This document shows positions 16,754 through 25,496 of a stretch of DNA of 64,000 bases, piece by piece. Location of the stretch: positions 62,001 through 126,000 of the forward strand of contig CBDCFF010000026.1 of the NCBI GenBank assembly GCA_965216225.1. Reading direction: 5' to 3'. The notes below the pieces were generated by a model. It was not told the origin of the DNA and did not search any database. It was given only the letters and a program-made list of their open reading frames with translations. The translations under genes were made by a program, and so were the position numbers. Position 1 is the stretch's first letter, and each line of letters starts with the position of its first letter. The DNA comes from 3107 sp965216225. GTDB taxonomy: Bacteria > Pseudomonadota > Alphaproteobacteria > Rhodobacterales > Rhodobacteraceae.

Positions 16754-17808
16754 GCCGGGTCCGGATGCTGACCGTATCTTCCGGGGATGCGGAACAACGG
16801 CTCGACCACTGGTTTCGGCACATCTTTCCGCATGTCACGCAGGGCCTGATCGGGAAGATGTGCCGAAAGGGCGAGATCAGGGTCGATGGCGGTCGCGTGA
16901 AACCGGCGACACGGCTGGCAGAGGGGCAGAGCGTCCGCATCCCGCCATTGCCCGAGGCGGCGGAAAGACCCGCCCGGCCCCCCGGCCCGGGGATTTCGGA
17001 TGCGGATGCAGAGATGATCCGGTCCTGCGTCATCCATCGTGACGATCATGTCATCGCCCTGAACAAGCCGCCAGGACTGCCAACGCAGGGGGGCAGCGGG
17101 CAGACCCGTCATGTGGACGGGCTGGCCGGGGCGTTGCGATTCGGGTTCGATGAAAAGCCCCGGCTCGTGCATCGGCTGGACAAGGATACATCCGGGGTTC
17201 TGATCCTCGCCCGCACCCGCGCGGTCGCCGGGGCGCTGACCCGTGCCTTCCGCACCCGCGATACCCGCAAGATCTACTGGGCCACCATTGCCGGTGTGCC
17301 GTCGCCGCGCAAGGGCACGATCAGGTTCGGGCTGGTCAAGGCGACCGGGCACGGAGCGAAAGGCGAGGGGGAAAAGATGCTTTGCCTGCATCCCCGCGAT
17401 GTCGAGCGGACTGCGGGTGCAAGACACGCGACCACCGACTATGCGGTTCTGTCGTCGCTTGGCGCCCGCACCGCATGGGTGGCGATGGCGCCGGTGACGG
17501 GCCGCACCCATCAGTTGCGGGCGCATATGGCGAAGATCGGGCATCCGATCATCGGCGATGGCAAGTATGGCGGCCCCGGTCAGGAAAATCCGGGCAACGG
17601 CTGGGGCGCGCAACTGGGCGGGGAGATCAGCCGCAAGCTGCATCTGCACGCCCGGTTGCTGATCCTGCGCCATCCGGTGAGCGGGGCGGACCTGCACCTG
17701 AGCGCGAAACTGCCGGGGCACATGGCGCGCACCTGGGAAATGCTCGGCTGGTCCTGCGGTGGCGATGTTCCCGCCGACCCGTTTGAAGACGGGGAAGGGT
17801 CTGAATGA
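16750..17808 (+). CDS. rluC: RluA-family 23S rRNA pseudouridine synthase (RluC-like)
   Basis: A 352-residue protein with an N-terminal S4 RNA-binding domain (about 8-75, RLDHWFRHIFPHVTQGLIGK) and a pseudouridine synthase domain. The catalytic Asp lies in RLVHRLDKDTSGVLILART. GRTHQLRAHMAKIGHPIIGD is also typical. The length and S4 domain favour RluC (23S 955/2504/2580 in E. coli), but RluD-like specificity cannot be excluded. The start overlaps the crcB stop, implying co-translation. Confidence 0.88.
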   Translation: MSRVRMLTVSSGDAEQRLDHWFRHIFPHVTQGLIGKMCRKGEIRVDGGRVKPATRLAEGQSVRIPPLPEAAERPARPPGPGISDADAEMIRSCVIHRDDHVIALNKPPGLPTQGGSGQTRHVDGLAGALRFGFDEKPRLVHRLDKDTSGVLILARTRAVAGALTRAFRTRDTRKIYWATIAGVPSPRKGTIRFGLVKATGHGAKGEGEKMLCLHPRDVERTAGARHATTDYAVLSSLGARTAWVAMAPVTGRTHQLRAHMAKIGHPIIGDGKYGGPGQENPGNGWGAQLGGEISRKLHLHARLLILRHPVSGADLHLSAKLPGHMARTWEMLGWSCGGDVPADPFEDGEGSE

Positions 17809-17912
17809 AGGCCCCCTTCGCCCGGCCGCCCGCACAGGGCGGGCGCGAACCGCGTCGTGCAGGCTTTCGCCGCCCCGATGAATGCGCCGGCGGGTAGGAA
17901 GAGGGCGGTCCG

Positions 17913-18626
17913 ATGTCCGAATGGCAGCCGAAAAGGTTCTGGGCAAAAGCGCAAGCCGTGCCTGTCGATGGCGGCCATACGGTTTTGCTTGACGGTCGGC
18001 GGGTCAGGACGCCGGGCAAAGCCGATCTGATCGTGCCAACCGGGCGATTCGCCGAAAGGATTGCCGCCGAATGGGATGCGCAGGTCGATGTCGTCGATTC
18101 GGCTTCGATGCCGCTGACACGATCGGCGAATGCGGCGATCGACAGGGTTGGCCCCCAATTCGACGAGGTTGCGAACATGCTTGCGGAATATGGCGCAGCC
18201 GACCTTCTGTGCTATCGCGCGTCGGAACCTGCGGAGCTGCGGCAACGGCAGGAACAGGCATGGGGTCCGTTGCTGGAATGGGCGGCGGAACACCTGCAAG
18301 CGCCGCTGCTGCCTGCCCATGGCGTCATGTTCCGGGCGCAACCGGATTGCAGCCTGGCCAATCTGCGCGGGCATGTGATCCGGCTGGGCCGGTTCCAACT
18401 GGCGGCCTTTCACGATCTGGTTGGTCTGTCCGGGTCGCTGATCCTTGCTTTTGCGGTCATTCATGGCCGAATCGGCGCGGCAGACGCCTGGCCGGCATCG
18501 CGGATTGACGAAGACTGGCAGAGCGAGCAGTGGGGCGCGGATGCAGAGGCCGGGGCGGTCGCGGCGCGTAGAAAAGAACAGTTTCTGCTTGCGGCTGAAA
18601 TATTCGACCTCCTGTCGCGCGAATAG
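17913..18626 (+). CDS. ATP12-family F1-ATPase assembly chaperone
   Basis: The 237-residue protein matches the ATP12 family: KRFWAKAQAVPVDGGHTVLL near the N-terminus, RVRTPGKADLIVPT, WDAQVDVVDSASMPLTRSAN and the C-terminal EQWGADAEAGAVAARRKEQF. Mitochondrial Atp12p binds the F1 alpha subunit during assembly. The gene is common in alphaproteobacteria, where the same role is assumed. The 104-bp gap from the pseudouridine synthase gene holds no gene. Confidence 0.93.
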   Translation: MSEWQPKRFWAKAQAVPVDGGHTVLLDGRRVRTPGKADLIVPTGRFAERIAAEWDAQVDVVDSASMPLTRSANAAIDRVGPQFDEVANMLAEYGAADLLCYRASEPAELRQRQEQAWGPLLEWAAEHLQAPLLPAHGVMFRAQPDCSLANLRGHVIRLGRFQLAAFHDLVGLSGSLILAFAVIHGRIGAADAWPASRIDEDWQSEQWGADAEAGAVAARRKEQFLLAAEIFDLLSRE

Positions 18627-18741
18627 CGAACCGGTCGGGCGCTTTCGGCGCAGGGTTGAGCTTGCGTCACATCCATATTACCGTTAGTGGATTATTACTG
18701 GACTATTACGCCATGCAAATGACAGAGTCCGGGCAGAAGGT

Positions 18742-18771
18742 TTGACCTTTGCATACATAATTGGGTAAGCT
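18742..18771 (+). promoter_or_regulatory. Candidate promoter of the aap operon
   Basis: TTGACC at 18742-18747 and TAAGCT at 18766-18771 are 18 bp apart, in the 249-bp gap before aapJ. The -35 box is good and the -10 box weak, as is common in this group. The predicted leader of about 100 nt contains a hairpin around 18810-18832 (CCGCCCCG/CGGGGTGG with one G-U pair). Confidence 0.4.
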
Positions 18772-18875
18772 CCCGGGTACTGAGGGGAACCTCCTCACAC
18801 TTTCATGCCGCCCCGGCAATACGGGGTGGAAACAGGGCAAAACGCACTTACGCGACAAATCAGGAAGAGGTAAAC

Positions 18876-19895
18876 ATGAAAAAATCGGTATTTCTCGGCG
18901 CGCTGACCGTTGCCGGCATCGCAACCGGCGGCGCGTTCGCTGGCACGGTGGACGACATCAAGGCGCGCGGCAAACTGAACTGCGGCACCAATACCGGTCT
19001 GGTAGGCTTTGCCGCACCTGATGCGAGCGGCGAATGGCAGGGCTTTGACATCGCCGTCTGCCGCGCGGTTGCGGCGGCCGTCCTGGGCGATCCCACCGCT
19101 GTCGAATTCGTTCCGACCACCGGCAAGACCCGCTTTACCGCGCTGGCCTCGGGCGAGATCGACCTGCTGGTCCGGAACACCACCTGGACCTTCTCGCGCG
19201 ATGCGGACCTGAAGTTCGAATTCGTGGGCATCAACTACTATGATGGCCAGGGCTTCATGGTTCCGAAGGATCTGGGCGTGACTTCGGCCAAGGAACTGGA
19301 TGGCTCGACCGTCTGTATCCAGACCGGCACCACGACCGAACTGAACCTGGCGGATTACTTCCGCGCCAACAACATCAGCTATGAGCCGGTTCCGATCGAA
19401 ACCAACGCCGAAGCGCAACAGCAGTATCTGGCAGGCGCCTGCGACGTTTACACGACAGACGCCTCGGGCCTGGCGGCCACCCGCGCGACCTTCGAGGATG
19501 CGGACAACCATGTCGTCCTGCCCGAAATCATCTCGAAAGAGCCGCTGGGCCCGCTGGTCCGCCATGGCGACAACGAATGGGGCGATGTGGTGCGCTGGAC
19601 CCTGAACGCGCTGATCGCGGCCGAAGAACTGGGCATCACCTCGGCGAACGTTGCCGAACTGGCGGCGGCGCCGGGCAACAACCCGGAAGTCAACCGCCTG
19701 CTGGGCACCGAAGGCAATCTGGGCGGCATGATCGGGCTGGATGCCGACTGGGCGGTCAGGGCGATCTCTGCCAACGGCAACTATGGCGAACTGTTCGAGA
19801 AGTATATCGGTGAAGCCTCGCCGGTTGGTCTGGCCCGTGGTCTGAACGCGCTGTGGACCGATGGCGGCCTGCTTTACACACCGCCGTTCCGTTAA
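18876..19895 (+). CDS. aapJ: General L-amino acid ABC transporter, periplasmic binding protein AapJ
   Basis: A 339-residue precursor. Residues 1-22 form a signal peptide (MKKSVFLGALTVAG...GGAFA). The mature protein starts GTVDDIKARGKLNCGTNTG and has the polar amino-acid binding fold, with FDIAVCRAVAAAVLGD, FTALASGEIDLLVRNTTWTF and a CDVYTTDASGLAA segment. It delivers a broad range of L-amino acids to AapQM. AGGAAGAGG precedes the ATG. A strong hairpin follows its stop, before aapQ. Confidence 0.96.
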   Translation: MKKSVFLGALTVAGIATGGAFAGTVDDIKARGKLNCGTNTGLVGFAAPDASGEWQGFDIAVCRAVAAAVLGDPTAVEFVPTTGKTRFTALASGEIDLLVRNTTWTFSRDADLKFEFVGINYYDGQGFMVPKDLGVTSAKELDGSTVCIQTGTTTELNLADYFRANNISYEPVPIETNAEAQQQYLAGACDVYTTDASGLAATRATFEDADNHVVLPEIISKEPLGPLVRHGDNEWGDVVRWTLNALIAAEELGITSANVAELAAAPGNNPEVNRLLGTEGNLGGMIGLDADWAVRAISANGNYGELFEKYIGEASPVGLARGLNALWTDGGLLYTPPFR

Positions 19896-19911
19896 GGCCG
19901 GCAACATTGCG

Positions 19912-19937
19912 AAGGGCGCGGGCAATCCCGCGCCCTT
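19912..19937 (+). terminator. Intercistronic hairpin between aapJ and aapQ
   Basis: A perfect 11-bp GC-rich stem (AAGGGCGCGGG at 19912-19922, complement 19927-19937) has a CAAT loop and no T-run. Such hairpins after binding-protein genes are known to stabilise the upstream mRNA or cause partial termination, giving more binding protein than permease. That role is inferred here from position. Confidence 0.7.
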
Positions 19938-20021
19938 ACGCACTGATACGCACGATCCTCTGCCGCGCAGGGCATAAGGAACACGGCGTGTTTCGATTGG
20001 CAGGGACATGGGGAAGTTTCG

Positions 20022-21290
20022 ATGACGACAATCACCGATCCTCCGCGCAAAGCGTTTCAGCCATCCCAGTTGATATATGACACGAGGTATCGCTCCGGCA
20101 CCATCCAGGCCGTTGCGATGCTGGGATTCATGCTGCTGGCGGCATGGCTGATCAACAACGCGATCACCAACCTGGCGACGCTGGGCAAGCCGGTCGAGTT
20201 CGGCTTTCTGTTTGAATCATCAAGCTACGACATCAACCAGAGACTGCTGGAATACAACAGCCGCGACACCCATCTGCGCGCCTCCTTTGTCGGCCTGATC
20301 AATACGGCCGTCGTGGCGATACTGGGCTGCGTCACCGCGACCCTCATCGGGGTCGTGGTCGGCGTTCTGCGGCTGTCAAGGAACTGGCTGGTCGCCCGCA
20401 TCATGACCGTCTATGTGGAAACATTCCGCAATGTGCCGGTCCTGTTGTGGATCGTGCTGGCAATGGCCATCCTGATCGAGAACCTGCCGCCGCCAAGTGC
20501 CTTTCGCGGCGAGAACCCCGAGGCGACCATGGATCTGTTCGGTTCGGTGGCGATCACCAATCGCGGGTTCTACATTCCCGAAGCGCTGTTTTCGCGTTCG
20601 CTGGGCGATGTCCATCTGTTCGGTGGCAGCGGCCTGCGTTTCGATATTTCCCTGAACCTGATTGCGATCATCATCGTCCTGACGGGCAGCATTCTTGTCA
20701 TGCGCAGGGTGTCGGCCTGGGCGACGCGATTGCAGAATGCGACCGGCGACCGCCCGGCGACGTGGCACATTCATCTGGGCATTCTGTTCGCCCCGATGAT
20801 TGCGCTGCTGCTGGCGCTGGGCTTCCATCAGGGTTATCCCGAACTCCGGGGGTTCAACTTCACCGGCGGCACGCATGTGCGCAATTCGCTGATCGCGCTG
20901 TGGATGGCGCTGTCGCTTTACACCGCGGCCTTCATTGCCGAGATCGTGCGCGGCGGCATTCTGGCGATCAGCCACGGTCAGACCGAGGCCGCAGGCGCGC
21001 TGGGCCTGCGGCCGGTCATGATCATGCGGCTGGTGATCCTGCCGCAGGCGCTGCGGGTGATCATCCCGCCGATGATCTCGAACTATCTGAACCTCACCAA
21101 GAACTCTTCCCTGGCGATCGCGGTCGGGTATATGGACATCACCGGCACGCTGGGCGGCATCACCATGAACCAGACCGGCCGGGAACTGGAATGCGTTTTG
21201 ATGCTGATGGTCTGCTACCTGCTCATCTCGCTCGGCATCTCTGCGGTGATGAACTGGTACAACACGCGCGTCAAACTGGTGGAGCGGTGA
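20022..21290 (+). CDS. aapQ: General L-amino acid ABC transporter permease AapQ
   Basis: A 422-residue inner-membrane permease of the HisMQ type, with the long insert typical of AapQ. The first membrane segment is at about 28-45. The conserved VYVETFRNVPVLLWIV, then the C-terminal EAA-loop region (IVRGGILAISHGQTEAAGAL followed by LGLRPVMIMRLVILPQALRV), contacts the ATPase AapP. It pairs with AapM to form the channel. It is 126 bp after aapJ and 1 bp before aapM. Confidence 0.95.
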   Translation: MTTITDPPRKAFQPSQLIYDTRYRSGTIQAVAMLGFMLLAAWLINNAITNLATLGKPVEFGFLFESSSYDINQRLLEYNSRDTHLRASFVGLINTAVVAILGCVTATLIGVVVGVLRLSRNWLVARIMTVYVETFRNVPVLLWIVLAMAILIENLPPPSAFRGENPEATMDLFGSVAITNRGFYIPEALFSRSLGDVHLFGGSGLRFDISLNLIAIIIVLTGSILVMRRVSAWATRLQNATGDRPATWHIHLGILFAPMIALLLALGFHQGYPELRGFNFTGGTHVRNSLIALWMALSLYTAAFIAEIVRGGILAISHGQTEAAGALGLRPVMIMRLVILPQALRVIIPPMISNYLNLTKNSSLAIAVGYMDITGTLGGITMNQTGRELECVLMLMVCYLLISLGISAVMNWYNTRVKLVER

Positions 21291-21291
21291 C

Positions 21292-22596
21292 ATGAGCGAT
21301 CAATCCTTTGTCCGTATCGACATGTTGCCGGAGCAGACCCCCCCGGCATCCATCATCGGCGTTGTCGGCTGGTTGCGCGAGAACCTGTTTTCCGGCTGGT
21401 TCAATACCGTGCTGACCATCGTGTCGCTGGCTTTCATCTACTCCGTCCTGTCGGGACTTCTGCTGTGGATTTTCCAGTCTGTCTGGAACGCGAACTCCCT
21501 GAACGAATGCCGCGAGGTCATGACCGCAACCTGGGGGAACACCCATGGACACGCCTGTTGGGGCGTGGTCAGGGAGCGTTGGCTGCAACTGCTCTATGGT
21601 TTCTATCCCGATCACCTTTACTGGCGCGTGAACCTGGCGCTGCTGGTGACACTGGCGGCGATGTCGCCGGTGCTGTTCAGCGAGAGGGCGCCGCGTCAGT
21701 TGCTGTATCTGACCGCAGCCTATCCGTTTCTGTTGCCATGGCTGATGTGGGGGGGCTCTGTCTGGGGTCCGCTTGCGGTGGCGGCGGGTTTTGTCATCGG
21801 GTATACTGCCTATCGTGTGATCGAACCGGTTGCAGGGTCGCTGGCGGCCTTCATCGCGGCGACCGCACTGCCGGTCCTGTGGTGGCTGTTTCTGGCCGGG
21901 CCGGTTGCGACCGGCCTCCATTCGGTGCTTCCGATCGGGATCGAAGCCGTGGACAGCCGTCAGTTCGGGGGCTTCATGCTGGCGGTGCTGCTGGGGATCG
22001 TGGCCATCGGCTGTTCGCTGCCCATCGGCATCCTGCTGGCGCTCGGGCGGCAATCGGACCTGCTGATCGTCAAGGCGCTTTGCGTGGGCTTCATCGAATT
22101 CATCCGGGGCGTGCCGCTGATCACGCTGTTGTTCGTGGCTTCGCTGCTGCTGAACGTCTTCCTGCCGCCGGGCACCAATTTCGACATCATCCTGCGCGTC
22201 ATGATCATGATGACCCTGTTCGCCTCGGCCTATATGGCAGAGGTGATCCGGGGCGGTCTGGCGGCGCTGCCGAACGGCCAGTATGAGGGGGCGGATTCGC
22301 TTGGCCTCAACTACTGGCAGGCGCAGCGTCTGATCATCATGCCACAGGCGCTGAAAATCTCGATCCCGGGCATTGTCAGCACGTTCATCGGTATCTTCAA
22401 GGATACCACGCTGGTGTCCATCATCGGGCTTTTCGATGTCATCGGGCTTTCCAACGCCATCCGGGCGGACCAGTCATGGAACGGCATCTACTGGGAACTT
22501 TTTGCGTTCATCGCGTTTCTGTTCTTCGTCGTCTGTTTCTCCATGTCCCGTTACTCCATGTATCTGGAGCGCAAGCTCCAGACCGGCCACAGATAA
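21292..22596 (+). CDS. aapM: General L-amino acid ABC transporter permease AapM
   Basis: A 434-residue permease. The C-terminal HisM-like core contains CVGFIEFIRGVPLITLLFVA, then MAEVIRGGLAALPNGQYEGA and LGLNYWQAQRLIIMPQALKI (EAA loop). The N-terminal half is a long hydrophobic extension usual for AapM. The ATG lies one base after the aapQ stop, and aapP follows 12 bp later with AAGGAG upstream, so the four genes form one operon. Confidence 0.95.
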   Translation: MSDQSFVRIDMLPEQTPPASIIGVVGWLRENLFSGWFNTVLTIVSLAFIYSVLSGLLLWIFQSVWNANSLNECREVMTATWGNTHGHACWGVVRERWLQLLYGFYPDHLYWRVNLALLVTLAAMSPVLFSERAPRQLLYLTAAYPFLLPWLMWGGSVWGPLAVAAGFVIGYTAYRVIEPVAGSLAAFIAATALPVLWWLFLAGPVATGLHSVLPIGIEAVDSRQFGGFMLAVLLGIVAIGCSLPIGILLALGRQSDLLIVKALCVGFIEFIRGVPLITLLFVASLLLNVFLPPGTNFDIILRVMIMMTLFASAYMAEVIRGGLAALPNGQYEGADSLGLNYWQAQRLIIMPQALKISIPGIVSTFIGIFKDTTLVSIIGLFDVIGLSNAIRADQSWNGIYWELFAFIAFLFFVVCFSMSRYSMYLERKLQTGHR

Positions 22597-22608
22597 GGAG
22601 TTCCGCGT

Positions 22609-23400
22609 ATGTCCGAACTTGTTTCCGATCGTGAGATTGACCGCTCCAGGATGACGGTCAGCGACGAGATCGCGATACAGATCACCAGCATGAACAAGTG
22701 GTACGGGTCATTTCACGTATTGCGTGACATCAATCTGACCGTGAACCGGGGCGAGCGGATCGTGATTGCGGGGCCGTCCGGCTCTGGCAAATCCACCATG
22801 ATCCGCTGCATCAACCGGCTGGAAGAGCACCAGCAGGGCCAGATCATCGTGGACGGGATCGAATTGACATCGGATCTGAAAAATATCGACAGGATCCGGT
22901 CGGAGGTCGGCATGTGCTTTCAGCATTTCAACCTGTTCCCGCATCTGACGATCCTTGAAAACTGCACGCTGGCGCCGATCTGGGTGCGCAAGACCCCGCG
23001 GAAAGACGCGATGGAAACCGCGATGCACTTTCTGGAAAAAGTGCAAATCCCGGAACAGGCGCACAAATATCCGGGCCAGTTGTCCGGCGGCCAGCAGCAG
23101 CGTGTGGCGATTGCACGGTCATTGTGCATGAGGCCCCGGATCATGCTTTTTGACGAGCCGACCTCGGCGCTTGACCCCGAGATGATCAAGGAGGTGCTCG
23201 ACACGATGATCGAACTGGCCCAGGAGGGCATGACCATGATCTGCGTGACCCATGAGATGGGCTTTGCCCGTCAGGTTGCGAACCGCGTGATCTTCATGGA
23301 TCAGGGCCAGATCGTCGAGCAGAATGAACCCGAAGAGTTCTTCAACAACCCGAAGAGTGATCGGACAAAACTGTTCCTCAGCCAGATTCTGGGCCACTGA
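22609..23400 (+). CDS. aapP: General L-amino acid ABC transporter ATPase AapP
   Basis: A 263-residue ABC ATPase. Walker A is GPSGSGKST at about residues 55-63, the signature is LSGGQQQR, Walker B is RIMLFDEPTSALD, and the switch His lies in CVTHEMGFARQVA. It energises AapJQM. The start at 22609 has AAGGAG upstream; MTVSDEIAIQ further in is an alternative. Last gene of the operon, convergent with the sixA-like gene. Confidence 0.96.
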   Translation: MSELVSDREIDRSRMTVSDEIAIQITSMNKWYGSFHVLRDINLTVNRGERIVIAGPSGSGKSTMIRCINRLEEHQQGQIIVDGIELTSDLKNIDRIRSEVGMCFQHFNLFPHLTILENCTLAPIWVRKTPRKDAMETAMHFLEKVQIPEQAHKYPGQLSGGQQQRVAIARSLCMRPRIMLFDEPTSALDPEMIKEVLDTMIELAQEGMTMICVTHEMGFARQVANRVIFMDQGQIVEQNEPEEFFNNPKSDRTKLFLSQILGH

Positions 23401-23438
23401 GACCGGACGCATATGCGGGGGGGTCATTCCGGCAACGG

Positions 23439-23945
23439 TTACTCCGGCAAGTCCCGGGGAACCACGAAATCGACAGCCTGACCGGGGTTTCGCAACGCCT
23501 CTGACCAGTCATCGCCTTCAAGGTCGATGACCATGGCTGTCGCCGTCGGGTAGCGATGAAAATCCGGGTGCGATGGCGGTGTGATAACAATTCCCGCCGC
23601 CAGTTCGGCGATGCCGGGATTGTGCCCGATGAGCATGACAGCCGGTTCGCGACGCCTGGCAATGGCGCGCAGCATGGCGGCCGGGGCGGCATGGTGAAAC
23701 GCCGGGTTCAGTTCCAGATGCGGGGATGGCGACAGGTGCGGGCGAAGGCGCTCCCACGTTTCAAAGGTGCGGCGCGCGGTCGAACACAGAACGACATCCG
23801 GCACATGGCCCCGCTTTGCCAGCCAGCGTCCGATGGCGGTGGCAGAGCGCCGCCCCCGGTTGTTCAGAGGCCGGTCATGATCGGCCAGGAAGGGGTCTTC
23901 CCAACTGGATTTTGCGTGGCGGAGAAGGATCAGGCGGCAGGTCAT
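23439..23945 (-). CDS. SixA-type histidine phosphatase family protein
   Basis: The 168-residue protein starts MTCRLILLRHAKSSW, with the catalytic RH (Arg9, His10) of the histidine phosphatase superfamily; the second His is in VMLIGHNPGIAEL. The short form resembles SixA, which dephosphorylates phospho-His in signalling proteins; the substrate here is unknown. The ATG at 23945 overlaps the stop of the ferredoxin-like gene (ATGA), so a longer open frame upstream was rejected. Confidence 0.85.
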   Translation of the reverse strand: MTCRLILLRHAKSSWEDPFLADHDRPLNNRGRRSATAIGRWLAKRGHVPDVVLCSTARRTFETWERLRPHLSPSPHLELNPAFHHAAPAAMLRAIARRREPAVMLIGHNPGIAELAAGIVITPPSHPDFHRYPTATAMVIDLEGDDWSEALRNPGQAVDFVVPRDLPE

Positions 23946-24607
23946 TCCGGGTGAAAGGCCCTCATGTGAAAGGCGGATTGTTCTTCCGGCCTGCCATGGT
24001 TTTGCGACACCGGACAAGCCCGCCGCACCGCACAACCCCGTGACAGGCAGTCTTTGCCGGGCATGGTGTCCAGATAGCCGTGGCATCCATCCGGATCATA
24101 TCCCCCTTGCGCCAGCGCATTGGCCGGGCAGGCGGTCAGACAGGGTTCATGGCACTGCCCGCATGGCTTTGGTGGTGCATGTGGCCCGGTATGCGGCCCG
24201 GCAATCCCGTCCGAAAGGGCGAGCGCCCCGCGGTATGACACCATCAGCCCGGCGCGGTCGTGGACCAGCAGCATCACCGGCGATTGCCAGGCCCGCCCGG
24301 AGCGCAGCGCCCATTGAAAGAACGGCGGGCAGGGTGGGCCGTCCGACGGCAGGATCGCATGTGCGCCCAGCTCTCCGGCCAATTCACCGATCACGCGCTT
24401 CGACCAGCGATCCAGGGGATGCGCCCTGCCATCGCGGTATTCCGGCGAAGCGCTGAAGACGTTCCAGAAACCGGCCTCACGGGGACCAAGAAGCAGGATT
24501 GTCCGGCAATCCGATGGCGCCGGATCATCCGGCAGGACACTGGTAACGCCGAAAATATCCAGCGCCCGCGCCCGGGTCGCGCCGAGCAGTTCCCGATAGC
24601 GGTTCAT
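23942..24607 (-). CDS. Ferredoxin-like 4Fe-4S protein
   Basis: A 221-residue cytoplasmic protein starting MNRYRELLGATRARALDIFG. The C-terminal third has cysteine clusters (CGQCHEPCLTACPANAL, then GCHGYL, DCLSRGCAVRRACPV) able to bind iron-sulfur clusters. The N-terminal part has TILLLGPREAGFWNVF and resembles uncharacterised ferredoxin-like proteins near QueG in style, but it is too short for QueG. The ATG at 24607 overlaps the stop of the sterol-desaturase-like gene, and its own stop overlaps the next start. The redox partner is unknown. Confidence 0.75.
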   Translation of the reverse strand: MNRYRELLGATRARALDIFGVTSVLPDDPAPSDCRTILLLGPREAGFWNVFSASPEYRDGRAHPLDRWSKRVIGELAGELGAHAILPSDGPPCPPFFQWALRSGRAWQSPVMLLVHDRAGLMVSYRGALALSDGIAGPHTGPHAPPKPCGQCHEPCLTACPANALAQGGYDPDGCHGYLDTMPGKDCLSRGCAVRRACPVSQNHGRPEEQSAFHMRAFHPE

Positions 24608-25398
24608 TTGCGCCGAAATGGCAGCGACAGGCTCCACCCCAGCCGCGCCGGGCGGTCATCCTGCCATTGCAGACCTATCGTCATGTCCTCATGCCCGGCC
24701 CCCGGCTGGGCGGTGTAGGTGCCGAACAGCCGATCCCAGACAGACAGCGCAAAGCCATAGTTGCTGTCATGTTCGCGGCGATGAATCGAATGGTGGACGC
24801 GGTGCATGTCGGGGGTCACGAGGACAAGACGCAGCGCACCATCCAGCAGCAGCGGCAGGCGCAGATTGGCGTGATTGAATATGGCGGCGCCGTTCAGAAG
24901 GATTTCGAACAGCACAATCGCCGTCGCCGATGGACCGATCAGATAAACCAGCCCGATTTTCAACAGCATCGACAGGGCGATTTCCACGGGATGAAAGCGG
25001 ATCGCGGTTGTTACGTCGAAATCCCGGTCTGCGTGATGCACCCGATGAAGGCGCCACAGAACCGGAACCTTGTGGGTAATCAGGTGCTGGCCCCAGATTG
25101 CGAAGTCGAAGATCAGAATCGCCAGCGTCAGTTCCACCCAACCGGGCCAGTTCACGAGGTTGAACAGGCCCACCCCTGTCTGACCGGCGTCGATTGCAGC
25201 CCCGACCGCCAGTAACGGCAGGCCGATTGCCATGGCGCGCAGGGTGAGTGCGTTCAGGATCGTGATGCCCCAGTTCGTCATCCACCGATGACTTCGGGGC
25301 AGCGTGCGGCGGCGGCGCGGGGCCAGGGTTTCCAGCACTGCGAACAGGGCGAAGAGGCCCAGAAATATCGTCAGCCGGATGATCGCTTCATGTTCCAC
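24604..25398 (-). CDS. Sterol desaturase/fatty acid hydroxylase family protein
   Basis: A 264-residue membrane protein with four or five hydrophobic segments and the di-iron histidine motifs of the superfamily: HLITH, HRVHH in WRLHRVHHADRDFD, HP in RFHPVEI and HRVHH in PDMHRVHHSIHRREHDSNYG. Such enzymes hydroxylate or desaturate lipids using O2. The substrate cannot be told. It is the first gene of a tightly overlapping set with the ferredoxin-like gene and sixA-like gene; the ferredoxin could supply electrons (inference). Confidence 0.85.
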   Translation of the reverse strand: MEHEAIIRLTIFLGLFALFAVLETLAPRRRRTLPRSHRWMTNWGITILNALTLRAMAIGLPLLAVGAAIDAGQTGVGLFNLVNWPGWVELTLAILIFDFAIWGQHLITHKVPVLWRLHRVHHADRDFDVTTAIRFHPVEIALSMLLKIGLVYLIGPSATAIVLFEILLNGAAIFNHANLRLPLLLDGALRLVLVTPDMHRVHHSIHRREHDSNYGFALSVWDRLFGTYTAQPGAGHEDMTIGLQWQDDRPARLGWSLSLPFRRK

Positions 25399-25496
25399 CG
25401 GGCGATCTAGCCACTATCCGGCCAGACCGTCAATGCACGAAGTGCGAGAGGCAGGAGAGGCGAGAGAGGCGGGAAGCCTTCGCCCCGGTGGGGACG

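Noticed and set aside
23942..24607. Epoxyqueuosine reductase QueG
   Set aside because: The protein is too short, and the cobalamin and HEAT-repeat parts of QueG are not seen.
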